From: Vibrio navarrensis | GTDB lineage: Bacteria > Pseudomonadota > Gammaproteobacteria > Enterobacterales > Vibrionaceae | Assembly (NCBI RefSeq): GCF_015767675.1 | Contig: NZ_CP065217.1 | Span: forward strand, 930,001-994,000 | Direction of reading: 5' to 3' | DNA length: 64,000 bases | In this document: positions 43,932 to 54,000 of the stretch, one piece after another | Position numbering within the stretch: the first letter of the stretch is position 1 | Layout: the number at the start of each line of letters is the position of its first letter | The notes under the pieces: model-generated | Database searches by the model: none | What the model was told of the DNA's origin: nothing | Seen by the model: the letters and a program-made list of their open reading frames with translations, nothing else | Translations under genes and position numbers: made by a program

Positions 43932-45305
43932 TTAATTGGACTGAAAAAGCATCTCGATTTCGTTGTTCAGCCGTTTTCCTTGGCTGTTGAGTGGAATGTG
44001 TTCCACTAGGCGATAGCGCCGAGGTACGGCAATCGGCTCTAGCCACTGGCGCAGCTCAGCGCGCAACTGCAACCAGAATTTGCCTTTGCCGATATCTTCT
44101 ATCTGTTGTTTGCCTGTCTGATTTAAGACCAGCGCGGCGACCAGTACTAAGCGATCATTTTCCTGCATCGGTATGACTGCGCTTTCGCTGATCCATGCTA
44201 ACTGCTCAAGACGCTTTTCCACTTCGACTAACGAAACGCGTTTCTCTTCGATTTTAATCACGCGGTCAGTGCGTCCTTTGAGGATAAATTGTCGCTCACC
44301 GAGCAACTCACATTCATCGGCGGTCTGATACCAGTGGTGCGGATCGATATGCGGAGAACGTAAACGTAAGCATCGTTCTTCATTGAGCATAACCTCAACG
44401 CCGGGGAACAGCGTCCACGGTTGCTGGTCGCAAACCTGCTGGCGATAGGCAATTCCGCCCGTTTCGGTGCTGCCAAACACTTCAATCGGCCACTGAGTAA
44501 ACAACTGTTGCGCATCGTGGGCGGCCTGAAAACTCAGTGGTCCGCCGGATGAGAAAATAGCCGCGAAAGCGCCAGTCTGATGCTCCTGACCCAAACGTTT
44601 TAAGAGCGCAGGGCTACTGATCAGCGCGACTGTCTCCCCAGCGTGGGCGATCAACTGCTCAGGATATTCCAAGTTATAGCGTGCAAACGCTCGACCTGCG
44701 CACAAAGGCCACAACAGGCGAAATAGTAAGCCATAAATATGCTGATGGGAGACAGTACTCTCAATGCGACAGTTCGTCAGTTGAGCGCCGAACAGACGCT
44801 GTAAGATCTCAATCTCGATATCAAGTTGTTTGATTGTTTTGGCGATTGCTTTTGGCACTCCACTCGAGCCAGAAGTAAATAAGGTCAGAGTGAGGTTTTC
44901 CACATCCAGCGGCTCAAACACATAGCTGGCGCTTTCCATCGACTCTGACTCAAGCAAAAGATGAGGAAGTGACGTGCTTTGCGCAATCTTATGATCGCAA
45001 AGGAGCAGATCAAACTCACTGCTGAGTTCTGTCAAAGCGGATGGCTGATAGTTACCCGGCAGAATGAGCGCTTTCTGGCTGTAACACAAGGCAAAAAAGC
45101 CCACGGCAAAGTGGTAGCTGTCCAAACAGCACAGGGCGATCTTTTTCGCCGGCTCGCGGTTGAGTCGTTGGCAAAGTGCGGCAACCTGCGCCGAGAACTG
45201 CTGCCAGTGGAGCTCTCCCTGCGCATCAAATGCGATCGGGTGATTGGGCGCTCTGCCAGTTGCCAAAAGCGTCGACAAAGAGAGAAATGGTTGAGTTTGA
45301 CTCAT
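43932..45305 (-). CDS. apeH: Acyl-ACP synthetase (AMP-binding) for the aryl starter
   Basis: This 457-residue adenylate-forming enzyme activates the aromatic carboxylic acid starter and loads it onto ApeE/ApeF. The P-loop motif is LFTSGSSGVPKAIAKT, and VFGSTETGGIAYR and KGRTDRVIKIEEKRVSL are the later core motifs. The start at 45305 (MSQTQPFLSL) follows AAGGA and lies 7 bases beyond apeG; the frame is open to 45356 but the extra residues overlap apeG. The characterised homologue uses 4-hydroxybenzoate; here the neighbouring ammonia-lyase may supply a cinnamate. Confidence 0.88.
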   Translation of the reverse strand: MSQTQPFLSLSTLLATGRAPNHPIAFDAQGELHWQQFSAQVAALCQRLNREPAKKIALCCLDSYHFAVGFFALCYSQKALILPGNYQPSALTELSSEFDLLLCDHKIAQSTSLPHLLLESESMESASYVFEPLDVENLTLTLFTSGSSGVPKAIAKTIKQLDIEIEILQRLFGAQLTNCRIESTVSHQHIYGLLFRLLWPLCAGRAFARYNLEYPEQLIAHAGETVALISSPALLKRLGQEHQTGAFAAIFSSGGPLSFQAAHDAQQLFTQWPIEVFGSTETGGIAYRQQVCDQQPWTLFPGVEVMLNEERCLRLRSPHIDPHHWYQTADECELLGERQFILKGRTDRVIKIEEKRVSLVEVEKRLEQLAWISESAVIPMQENDRLVLVAALVLNQTGKQQIEDIGKGKFWLQLRAELRQWLEPIAVPRRYRLVEHIPLNSQGKRLNNEIEMLFQSN

Positions 45306-45312
45306 CGAATGT

Positions 45313-45870
45313 TTAGTCCTTGCGAACACGTTGGCGTACGATCCACTCTCCGGCAAATAAGCTCCCCGCTGCCAAATAGCTGATCAAACCGTTGTACAGT
45401 GTCCAGACGTGCAATGGCTGAAAGCAGGTATACAGAGCGATGGCCGCGTTGCAGACAAAAAATGCGCACCACACTTTGGTGACGGTGCGCGTGTAGCGCA
45501 CGCCACTTTCAGGCAGATCCGGTTGCTGTAATCTGGCCAAACGTTCAATCACCGTTTGTGGTTGAGTTAAACTGAGGGCAAAAACGGCCAGCATAGACAG
45601 GTTTATCACCACCGGATAAAAGGTCAGCCAGCCTTGCTGCTTGAAAATTGCCCCAAGCGTGACCAGAGTGACACCGACCATGCCGCTTAATACTGCCAGA
45701 TGTTTCAGCTCTTTAAGCTTGGCCTGATGGCCAGAAAAGATTCTTAGCAGGAACACTGCGCCTAAAAGGAGAGCGACCACGTTAAGACCAAGCTTATCGA
45801 TACCGAAGTAAACCGCAAATGGGTAAGCGAGCAATACGATTGCAGACAGAACTGTCAGCAATGTGCGCAT
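45313..45870 (-). CDS. apeG: Small polytopic membrane protein of the APE locus
   Basis: This 185-residue inner-membrane protein has five to six predicted hydrophobic helices (AIVLLAYPFAVYFGIDKLG, VVALLLGAVFLLRIF and others). Similar proteins occur between the ACP and acyl-ACP synthetase genes of APE clusters; their function is not known. ApeG is used for its position. Confidence 0.78.
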   Translation of the reverse strand: MRTLLTVLSAIVLLAYPFAVYFGIDKLGLNVVALLLGAVFLLRIFSGHQAKLKELKHLAVLSGMVGVTLVTLGAIFKQQGWLTFYPVVINLSMLAVFALSLTQPQTVIERLARLQQPDLPESGVRYTRTVTKVWCAFFVCNAAIALYTCFQPLHVWTLYNGLISYLAAGSLFAGEWIVRQRVRKD

Positions 45871-45873
45871 CGG

Positions 45874-46128
45874 TTAGCCCTTCACGAGTTCAACAACCGC
45901 GTCCACGACATCATTGACGGTACGTACGGTTTTAAATTCCTCTGGTTGAATCTTTTTACCGGTCACTTTTTGCAAGTGGACCACAAGGTCAACCGCATCA
46001 ATGCTATCTAGATCTAGGTCCTGATACAGATTGGCTTCGGGCTGGATATCATCTTCATCCAGCTCAAATAGCTCAATCAGAGCGGCTTTTACTTGCTCAA
46101 AGACTTGTTGTTGATTTACTACTGACAT
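45874..46128 (-). CDS. apeF: Acyl carrier protein (ApeF type)
   Basis: This 84-residue acyl carrier protein has the 4'-phosphopantetheine attachment site LDLDSIDAVDLVVHLQ. The second of two ACPs in the locus, 16 bases after apeE. One carries starter or elongation intermediates; which does which is not visible here. Confidence 0.93.
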   Translation of the reverse strand: MSVVNQQQVFEQVKAALIELFELDEDDIQPEANLYQDLDLDSIDAVDLVVHLQKVTGKKIQPEEFKTVRTVNDVVDAVVELVKG

Positions 46129-46144
46129 ATCAGGGCCTACTAAA

Positions 46145-46405
46145 TTAGTGTTCGGTTTGTGAAGAAATATAATTCGCCAAGTTAGCTACAGAGGCGAAGT
46201 GTTGACGGGTGTTATTATCATCCGCATCAATAACGATATTGTATTTCTTTTTAATGGCCAAACCGAGCTCTAATGCATCGATAGAGTCTAAGCCTAAACC
46301 ATCACCAAACAGCGGTGCTTGCGTTTCGATATCATCAATCGAAATGTCTTCAAGGTTAAGGGCGTCGATGATCAGTTGTTTGATTTCGTTATGTAGTACT
46401 TCCAC
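46145..46405 (-). CDS. apeE: Acyl carrier protein (ApeE type)
   Basis: This 86-residue ACP has the phosphopantetheine serine in GLGLDSIDALELGLAI. It lies at the head of the carrier-protein pair, 82 bases after apeD. The two ACPs share the core motif but differ in charge and sequence, so they are not a simple recent duplication. Confidence 0.93.
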   Translation of the reverse strand: MEVLHNEIKQLIIDALNLEDISIDDIETQAPLFGDGLGLDSIDALELGLAIKKKYNIVIDADDNNTRQHFASVANLANYISSQTEH

Positions 46406-46487
46406 TGGGACCTACTTATATTGACTGATATTGTGAAAAAAACCCGAGAATGAGCGCAAAATGCCATAAGAAGGGCAAATAAGTCAC

Positions 46488-47246
46488 TTAACTTGGGAAA
46501 ATGGTCTTAGCCAGATGTTGATTTAATCTTCTAGCTGCTGACGTTGGGTTGCTAGTTTGCTCTATAAATGGTTTTACCTCAACCTTATGTTTTACCTCTA
46601 TATGAAAGAAGGGTTTGGTCTCTGGCACTTGATACCACTTTTTCTCTTTTGTTAGAAAACTAGGCGTTACGGTAATGTGCACAACGCGCATATCGCGCTC
46701 AGTACGAACTGCCACTTGGGCAGCGCCGCGTTGTAAACTAGATTTTATTCCAGGTGTTGTACGGGTTCCTTCAGGAAATACCAACAATACATTTCCACGC
46801 GCAAAGCGCTGTTCACACTGGTTGAGTAATTCATCAGGGGATTTATTGGGAATATAACCAGCGCCTTTTACGACGTGCTTCATAAAAGGATTATCCCAAA
46901 TCGCCGCTTTAACTAAACAATCGCATTGTGGCAACTGTGAGGCAATTAACACGTAATCAATCAAACTGGGATGATTGGCAATTATTAAACAGTTCTTATC
47001 ACTGGCTAAAATATCAGCGCCGGTTATTTTGTAGTCGATCGCGCCAGTGTATTTCATCAACTTGCAAAGCAGATTGAAGGTTATTTGGATCGTGTTTTGT
47101 ACGCGATATTCACGCCGCGTTTGATCTTTTTCAAGCAAGTGAATGAGAGGGATAACCACAAAACTCAGTGCTAATCCACCAATACCAAACATGGCAAAAC
47201 AGAAACCCGTGGCGACAATACGCCAGTACTGACCAATTTTTCTCAT
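46488..47246 (-). CDS. apeD: Lysophospholipid-type acyltransferase (ApeD)
   Basis: This PlsC-like acyltransferase, about 252 residues from the ATG at 47246, overlaps the apeC stop by ATGA (an ATG at 47258 is also possible). One N-terminal transmembrane segment (FCFAMFGIGGLALSFVVIPL) anchors it. The catalytic HX4D motif is ANHPSLIDY, and FPEGTRT is the second substrate motif. It may help build the lipid anchor that receives the polyene. Codon use is more AT-rich than the rest of the cluster. Confidence 0.88.
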   Translation of the reverse strand: MRKIGQYWRIVATGFCFAMFGIGGLALSFVVIPLIHLLEKDQTRREYRVQNTIQITFNLLCKLMKYTGAIDYKITGADILASDKNCLIIANHPSLIDYVLIASQLPQCDCLVKAAIWDNPFMKHVVKGAGYIPNKSPDELLNQCEQRFARGNVLLVFPEGTRTTPGIKSSLQRGAAQVAVRTERDMRVVHITVTPSFLTKEKKWYQVPETKPFFHIEVKHKVEVKPFIEQTSNPTSAARRLNQHLAKTIFPS

Positions 47247-47974
47247 CTCTGTTGCCATATCCAAGTGTGACGACGAGTGGAAACTGGCCATGTGCGAACT
47301 GAACTCGCCAGATAGTGTTGCAAAAATTGCAACGCTTGTGGGCGTGGTGTGACTGGATCCACACTAGGTGCGGCTTGACTGATGGTGAATTGCTCACCTT
47401 GGCTAATCACCAATGCAAGGGCATAACCGCGGTACGATTGTTCTTCGAACTCGGCATAATCCTCGGGCAAAGGCTCATCGAAATCCACCAATAAGACCTT
47501 TTTGTCAGGGTGTTGCTGTAAATAACAGAAGGTTTCAATTAGAGCGCTGTGGAAGGTATTTTCGCCCGCGGCGATAGAAGTCAATGGAATGGACTTTTTA
47601 CTGGCGATGGTGGCCAGCCCAGCTGCGGTATTATGCACAGATTGAGAAAACGCCATGGGCGAGGCCTCTTCACCTAGTAAAATATCTTTAACTAATGCGA
47701 TGCTGCGATGTAACTCTCCATGCCGACTGGAAAAAACCATATAATCTACCGAGGTTTGCGAAAGTAATTCCAGTGCGCTGTGCACCGCGTGTTTACTTAA
47801 TTCGCTCATCCGCCGACGCATCATTGCTGGGATATTAGTAAATATCGTTTCGCTATTTTCGGGATATTGACCGTTCAAAGCCCAATCTTGCCAAGCTTGG
47901 CGATCATTCAGTCCAACTGAACTTGCATACCACTTTTCAATATTTAAACAGATAAAAGAGGATGAAATTGACAT
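47243..47974 (-). CDS. apeC: Chain-length-factor-like ketosynthase homologue (ApeC)
   Basis: This 243-residue shortened ketosynthase-like protein lacks the catalytic cysteine: the equivalent segment reads SVHNTAAGLATIA. ApeC in characterised APE systems forms a heterodimer with ApeO as a chain length factor. The start is placed at the ATG at 47974 (MSISSSF); a TTG at 47995 would add seven residues. It is the first gene of the minus-strand operon and divergent from the lipoprotein gene at 48049. Confidence 0.82.
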   Translation of the reverse strand: MSISSSFICLNIEKWYASSVGLNDRQAWQDWALNGQYPENSETIFTNIPAMMRRRMSELSKHAVHSALELLSQTSVDYMVFSSRHGELHRSIALVKDILLGEEASPMAFSQSVHNTAAGLATIASKKSIPLTSIAAGENTFHSALIETFCYLQQHPDKKVLLVDFDEPLPEDYAEFEEQSYRGYALALVISQGEQFTISQAAPSVDPVTPRPQALQFLQHYLASSVRTWPVSTRRHTWIWQQR

Positions 47975-48048
47975 AGGTTGTTGATTTGTTTCCAACGGAG
48001 TTCATACTAAGGGCTTCTATTTCGTTTGAATTCAGGAGCAATATCTAG

Positions 48049-48438
48049 ATGAACACCTTTAAAATTATAATTTCTTTTTGTTTGACGTTGTTGTTAGTTG
48101 GCTGTGGTCGTTTACAACCAATTATGGAGATACAGGATACTCCGATCAGTTATGATCTTCAAAGCAAACAAGTGAAAAGCGCGATAGTGTTAGCAGCAAC
48201 AAAGCGTGGTTGGGGCATTACCGAAGTTGAACCGGGCGTTTTGACCGCAAAACTGCATCTTCGATCGCATATTGCAGAAGTCATGATCCCTTATGACACT
48301 AAATTTTATTCAATTCTTTACGTTAAATCAGAAAACCTAGATGAAGATGATGGCAAAATCCATCGCAACTACAATCGTTGGATCAATAACTTAAATGTTG
48401 ATATTCAACGTCAGCTTGCGGTTACGGCTAATCAGTAA
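48049..48438 (+). CDS. Small lipoprotein at the head of the divergent APE arm
   Basis: This 129-residue protein has lipobox LLVGC (Cys about residue 19) and a compact mature domain with KRGWGITEVEPGVLTAKL. A ribosome site CAGGAG precedes the ATG. It corresponds in position to the small lipoprotein (ApeA-like) of other APE loci; I leave the symbol empty because the match is positional. Probably outer-membrane. Confidence 0.75.
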   Translation: MNTFKIIISFCLTLLLVGCGRLQPIMEIQDTPISYDLQSKQVKSAIVLAATKRGWGITEVEPGVLTAKLHLRSHIAEVMIPYDTKFYSILYVKSENLDEDDGKIHRNYNRWINNLNVDIQRQLAVTANQ

Positions 48439-48470
48439 CCTCTTCTTTTAACTATTAGTTAGGTTTTTTC

Positions 48471-49544
48471 GTGTTAAATCATAATTTAGACCCTTACAAC
48501 GCTTTACAAGCAAAAACAGAGGCACAGAAACTCTCCTTTGCACCGATTTTATTTCACACCGCTCGAACGTTGAGAGATTTGAATATCCTTACGGTCCTCG
48601 ACGCCGCTGGTCAGGCGGGGTTACCTGCTGTGGAGATTGCGGAAAAAACCGGCGTCTCCGAATACGGTGTCAAAGTGTTGCTGGATATGGCGTTAAGTGC
48701 ACACATTGTGGTGTGGAAAAAGCCTAACTACGTGTTGGCAAACGTTGGTCATTTTTTGCTGCATGATGGCATGACCAAAGCCAACATGGATTTTACCGCG
48801 GACGTTTGTTATGCGGCGATGATGCATCTGACGGAATCGATTACCACAGGCACACCAGCAGGGTTGAAAGAGCTCGGCGACTGGAACACCATTTACGAAG
48901 GGCTTTCACGTCTACCGGAGAAAGCAAAAGAGAGCTGGTTTAAGTTCGATCACTATTACTCCGACCGTTCCTTTCCGATCCTGCTAGAGCGGGTGTTTGC
49001 CGACAAACCCCAACACATCGTAGACATTGGTGGAAACACCGGAAAATGGGCTCTTCAGTGTTGCAATTATGATCCGGATGTCAAAGTGACCATTGTCGAT
49101 CTGCCACGCCAGTTAGAACTGGCGATGTCCAATGCCCGTGAGCAAGGTTTTGCTGAGCGAATATCCCCTTTCCCAGCCAATATGCTGGATAAAAATCAGC
49201 CTTTGCCGACACAAGGCGATATCTGGTGGATGAGCCAGTTTCTTGACTGCTTCTCGCCAATGGAGATTCTCAGCATTTTGACTCGCGTTAAAGAGAGCCT
49301 TCAGCCCGGAGCAGTAGTGTATATTCTTGAGCTCTTTTGTGACGCACAGAAATACGACGCCGCATCTTACAGCCTTAATGCGACCTCGCTGTACTTTACC
49401 TGTTTGGCCAATGGCAACAGCCGTTTTTACCGCAGTGACGATTTTCTGCAAATTGTCGCTGAAGCGGAGTTAGAGGTGATTGAAAGAACCGACAACATCG
49501 GTCTTGGCCACACCTTGCTAAAACTGGTCGCAAAATCACATTAA
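48471..49544 (+). CDS. apeB: SAM-dependent methyltransferase (ApeB-like)
   Basis: This 357-residue protein has an N-terminal winged-helix dimerisation region (GVSEYGVKVLLDMALS) and a class I SAM-binding fold (IVDIGGNTGKWALQC, VTIVDLPRQLELA). This is the plan of aromatic O/C-methyltransferases, and APE head groups carry ring methyl groups. Start is a GTG at 48471 after TTAGG, 32 bases from the lipoprotein stop. If one enzyme places one or two methyls cannot be told. Confidence 0.83.
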   Translation: MLNHNLDPYNALQAKTEAQKLSFAPILFHTARTLRDLNILTVLDAAGQAGLPAVEIAEKTGVSEYGVKVLLDMALSAHIVVWKKPNYVLANVGHFLLHDGMTKANMDFTADVCYAAMMHLTESITTGTPAGLKELGDWNTIYEGLSRLPEKAKESWFKFDHYYSDRSFPILLERVFADKPQHIVDIGGNTGKWALQCCNYDPDVKVTIVDLPRQLELAMSNAREQGFAERISPFPANMLDKNQPLPTQGDIWWMSQFLDCFSPMEILSILTRVKESLQPGAVVYILELFCDAQKYDAASYSLNATSLYFTCLANGNSRFYRSDDFLQIVAEAELEVIERTDNIGLGHTLLKLVAKSH

Positions 49545-49563
49545 AAACTCAGGATAAAATGAG

Positions 49564-50817
49564 ATGCAAAAGCAATCGACTCAGGTTGTGATTATCGGTG
49601 CTGGCCCATCTGGGTCGACGGCCGCTGCGCTACTGAAAGCGCAAAACATCGACGTCATTGTATTGGAAAAAGCGCTATTTCCGCGTTTTTCAATTGGTGA
49701 GAGCTTATTACCCGCTTGCATGGAAGTGATTGAACAGGCGGGTATGCTAGATGCGGTGAATCAGGCTGGTTTTCAATTTAAAAATGGTGCCGCATTTAGA
49801 AAAAACGGCGTTTACACCGAATTTGATTTTACTGACAAATTTACCCCCGGCCCAGGAACGACTTATCAAGTCCAACGCGCGACGTTTGATAAAGTGCTGG
49901 CCGATGATGCCGAACGTCAAGGGGTCGAGATTCGCTATCAACACGAAGTCACTCGCGTTGAGATGAGAGGCAACACGTCACTGCTGAGTGTGAAAGACGA
50001 GCTTGGCCAGGCTTATCAGTTAGAGGCGAATTTCCTACTGGATGCCAGCGGCTTTGGCCGGGTGCTGCCTCGCTTGCTTGACCTTGAAGAGCCCTCTTGT
50101 CTGCCACCACGCCAAGCGATTTTTACCCATATCGTTGACCATATTGATACTGGGGACATGGCGTATACCCGCGACAAAATTCTTATTTCCGTGCACCCAC
50201 AACACGCCGATGTCTGGTACTGGTTGATCCCATTTTCTAACGGCGTTTGCTCTTTGGGTATCGTCGGTACGCCAGCATTTTTTGCCAACTACCCGCAAGA
50301 TAAAATCTCGGCGATACAGCAGCTTGCTAGCGAAGAGCCCGGTTTGGCGAAGTTGCTTAGCCGCGCCCAATACCCCAATCCGGCTGGGGAGCTTGGCGGT
50401 TATTCGGCCAACGTGAAGCATTTGGCAACGGAACATTATGCACTGCTTGGTAACGCCGGTGAGTTTCTTGACCCAGTGTTCTCTTCTGGCGTAACCATTG
50501 CGATGAAATCAGCTCAATTCGCCAGTGCTTGTGTGGCAAAACAGCTCAATGGGGAACGGGTAGATTGGCAACGTGACTATGCGCAGCCGCTCATGGTCGG
50601 GGTGAACACTTTCCGCACCTATGTCGAAGGTTGGTACGATGGCACCTTGCAGGATGTGATTTTCTTTGAAGAGCCCAATGAACGAATTAAGCAGATGATT
50701 TCCTCCATTTTGGCCGGATATGCTTGGGATGAAGCAAACCCGTATGTCAAGGAATCGCAGCGCCGTTTAGCCTGTCTTGCTGAATTTGTCCGCCAAGAGA
50801 ACGCGGCGATAAAATAA
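49564..50817 (+). CDS. Flavin-dependent halogenase-like oxidoreductase
   Basis: This 417-residue FAD enzyme has GAGPSG at residues 12-17, and WYWLIP (218-223) matches the WxWxIP motif of flavin-dependent halogenases. GESLLP and Lys73 in FQFKNGAAF match the catalytic lysine region of phenol-type halogenases, and GEFLDPVFSSGVTIAM closes the FAD domain. It may halogenate the phenolic head group, or be a related monooxygenase or reductase. It is the third gene of the divergent arm, 19 bases after apeB, behind GGAT ahead of the ATG. Confidence 0.78.
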   Translation: MQKQSTQVVIIGAGPSGSTAAALLKAQNIDVIVLEKALFPRFSIGESLLPACMEVIEQAGMLDAVNQAGFQFKNGAAFRKNGVYTEFDFTDKFTPGPGTTYQVQRATFDKVLADDAERQGVEIRYQHEVTRVEMRGNTSLLSVKDELGQAYQLEANFLLDASGFGRVLPRLLDLEEPSCLPPRQAIFTHIVDHIDTGDMAYTRDKILISVHPQHADVWYWLIPFSNGVCSLGIVGTPAFFANYPQDKISAIQQLASEEPGLAKLLSRAQYPNPAGELGGYSANVKHLATEHYALLGNAGEFLDPVFSSGVTIAMKSAQFASACVAKQLNGERVDWQRDYAQPLMVGVNTFRTYVEGWYDGTLQDVIFFEEPNERIKQMISSILAGYAWDEANPYVKESQRRLACLAEFVRQENAAIK

Positions 50818-51022
50818 GGGTCTGCACGCAGTGCTCACTTGTCAAAAGGCTCGCTTGGGCCTTATTTGAGTGATTGTCAATGACAACAAATTATTTTGCT
50901 GAATGATTCGCGTATTTTATAAATTGTTCTTGTGTCTGAGCTGGAGATACATAAGGTGTGTGCTTTCGTTTCGTTATTGAGACACAAGCCAAAGAATATC
51001 TTAAAGGGAGTTAGGGTTAAGA

Positions 51023-54000
51023 ATGAAAAAATGGCTTTCTACGCTGGCGTGTAGCGCCGCAACGATGGCATTGTCAGCCTCAGCGCTGGCAATGGTTCCC
51101 CCGGCACCGATTTGGCATGAGATAGTGCTGCCGGATGGTTCCAGTACTCAAATTCGCCTGCAGGGCTCGGCCCATTTTAGCTGGTTCGAAGATGAGCAAG
51201 GCAATGCTCTCATCCAGCAAGGGGATAACTGGTACTTTGCTGAAATCCAAAGTGATTCAACAGGCGCTCAACTGATTTCAACCGGAGAGCTTTTGCTTGC
51301 GGGCGCGCTAGCACCGACGCGTTCTCAATTACGCCCGCCGCTTAATTTGCCTGACGCCCTTAACACAGACAGTGCTAACCAAGTTCTCCGCTCACGCAGT
51401 TTTACCCCCAACAAAAGGCTGGCTCGCAGTGCTTTCTCTGCGCCAGCGCAGCCGTTTGAACAGCCGCTGTTGGTGGTGCAAGTTTCCTTTTCCAATGTCA
51501 ACATGGTGCACGATTTTACCGAGCGAGTGTTTGGTGAGGCAGGGCAGAGCGTGGTGGATTACTACGCGAAAAACTCGGCCGGTCAGTATCAAGTCGTACC
51601 CGCGAAAGAAAGCTTTGGCACGGCGAATGATGGTGTCATTGATATTACGCTCGATCAGTTCCATCCCAGCTGCCATGATTCAGCCTGGTGTACCAACCGC
51701 CTCAACAGCATTTTTCAGGAAAGTTATCAAAAACTCGATCAATACGTCGATTTCGCCCAATACGATGTCAACGCGGATGGCACCATTGATCCCACCGAAC
51801 TGTCAGTAATGTTTGTCTTCGCGGGGGGCGATCGCTCCACAGGCGTCGTCAATCGACCTTCGATCTGGCCTCACATGTATTACCACAACGACGCCCCCGT
51901 TGATGGGAAAACCATTTCTGCTTACTGTTTGTTTGGTGATTATCAAGTCGATCACCAAGCTACACTCGGGGTGATTGTCCATGAACTGGGCCATCTGATG
52001 CTTGGCCTGCCGGATCTCTATTCTTACAAACACGATGGCTCCGTTGGCCAGTGGGGTGTGATGGGGGCGGGGTCTTGGGCCATGACCCCGGATGATCAGT
52101 ACGCCGGTGACACGCCAGTCAATATGAGCGCGTGGAGCAAACACGCTTCCGGCTTTGTTGCGCCGCAGGTGTTGAGTCAATCGCAAGCGGCAGTGCAAGT
52201 GGCAAACGCAGAGGCGGGGCTTATCTATCTTGACCCTTATTTGAAGGAGTTTGGCCCGCGATTGTATGTGGAAAATCGTCGCAGTGTCGATTACGACCGC
52301 GCTTTGCAGGCCGAAGGGATGCTGGTGACCTCGGTTAACGTCAACAATGCATTTAACGAAACTGGCCCAATGCAGGTGCAGATCATGCAAGCTGACGGAT
52401 TGGGCGAACTGGAGCGCGGCGGTCGTGCCGACAGTGCCGACATCTACCCGGGTCTTTATGGCAATACTCAAATTTCGGACAACTCACAGCCGAATTTAAC
52501 CAGCGTCGCTGGCTTTGAAACTGGCGTTAGCCTCACTGGGATTGTCAGTGGTGAGCACGCTGCGCGTTTTGATTTTGTCAAACCGCAAGATGGCGAGAAG
52601 TTCGCTTGGTTAACCAGTTTACGCCGGAGCTATGTGCAAGCGGAAGCGGGCAAAGACGCGCTGGCGTTTGAAGTGAATTTGCCCAAAGCCACCCAGATTG
52701 ATGGCGTTCAACTCTATTACCAAGTGGTGAATAGCTCGCTGCCAGTTCGCTATACCGTTTCTCGCTATCCACAAAATGGGGCAAACTTTGCCAATCTGCT
52801 GTTAGACAGCAGCCAGCAAGAACGATTAGCCGAAGGGGTAGTGAGCCGCTCTGGCCGAGTGATGTTTAGTACTCCCGCAAAGCTCGCCGTTGGGACTCAT
52901 ACCTTGGTGGTGGAGTTGCAAAATGCCGTTTTGGAGCAAAACTATCTCTTCAGTGATTTACAGAATATGGAGCCGACGGATGAGAAAAAAGCGTGGCTCG
53001 GTAGCCGGTTAGAGAAAGAGAGCAATGGCCTGAGTAAACTGCTCGGTTACCAAACGGTGGCTTTTGCTGCGCTGTTTGATGTCGACCTCGCAAGTTTAGT
53101 CCAACCTATGGCAGATAAGGTTGAAGTTGATAAAAACGGCTCGGTGGCGTTGGATGTGATGACCAATGACAATATGGACGCGGGTTATGTGTTCCAGGCC
53201 GAACTGGTTTCGCCACCGACTAACGGCACAGTCACAAACTGGGTTTACACGCCGAAAACCAACTTTGTTGGGCAAGATCAATTGACCTATCGCTTACGTT
53301 CGACCGCTGGAAACCTTGTTTCTTCAGTGGTGACGGTCGAGATCGATGTTACGGGCAGCAACGCGGCTCCGCAAGCCAAAGCGTCAGTTGCCGAGGTTGC
53401 ACTGGTCGCAGGAGCACGGATTACGCTGCTGGGTGATGCAAGCACTGATGCCGACGGTGATGAGCTGCAATATCAATGGCGACAAATATTTGGACCCCAA
53501 GTTAACTTGAACAATGCCAGCAGCAGTACTGCCGAATTTGTGGTGCCAAAAGAGGTGATAATGGGCAATACGCTGGCTTTCGCGCTAACGGTCACTGATC
53601 CAAGTGGCTTGAGCGATAGCGCCACGATTCAGCTTGAAGTGGCTAACAGTGCACCGATGGCGAAGCAAGATGCCATCAGCCTCTCCGCTGGCTCTAGTGT
53701 CGACATTATGGCGTTATCCAATGACTACGATCAGGATAACCACGTACTGACGCTCATCTCGGTATCAACCCCAGAGTTCGGTTCGGCCAGCGTAGCGAAC
53801 AATCAAATTCACTACCAAGCGCCAAACAGTGTGGCGCAGGAAACTGTGGTGACGCTGGAGTACCAAATTCAGGATGCAGAAGGGGCAATTGCCAGCGGAA
53901 CGGTGCTGGTAACGGTGACACCAGAGATCAATGCGACCTCGTTTACCGCCAGCTCTTCTAGCGGTTCATCCGGCGGTTCGCTTGCCGTACTACCTCTGCT

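Noticed and set aside
50818..51022. Right-hand boundary repeat of a tRNA-inserted island
   Set aside because: No copy of the tRNA-Pro 3' end was seen here, and no integrase lies in the window.
51803..52471. 222-residue minus-strand frame inside the metalloprotease gene
   Set aside because: Antisense shadow of a well supported gene; composition is biased (His/Arg/Ile rich) with no recognisable domain.
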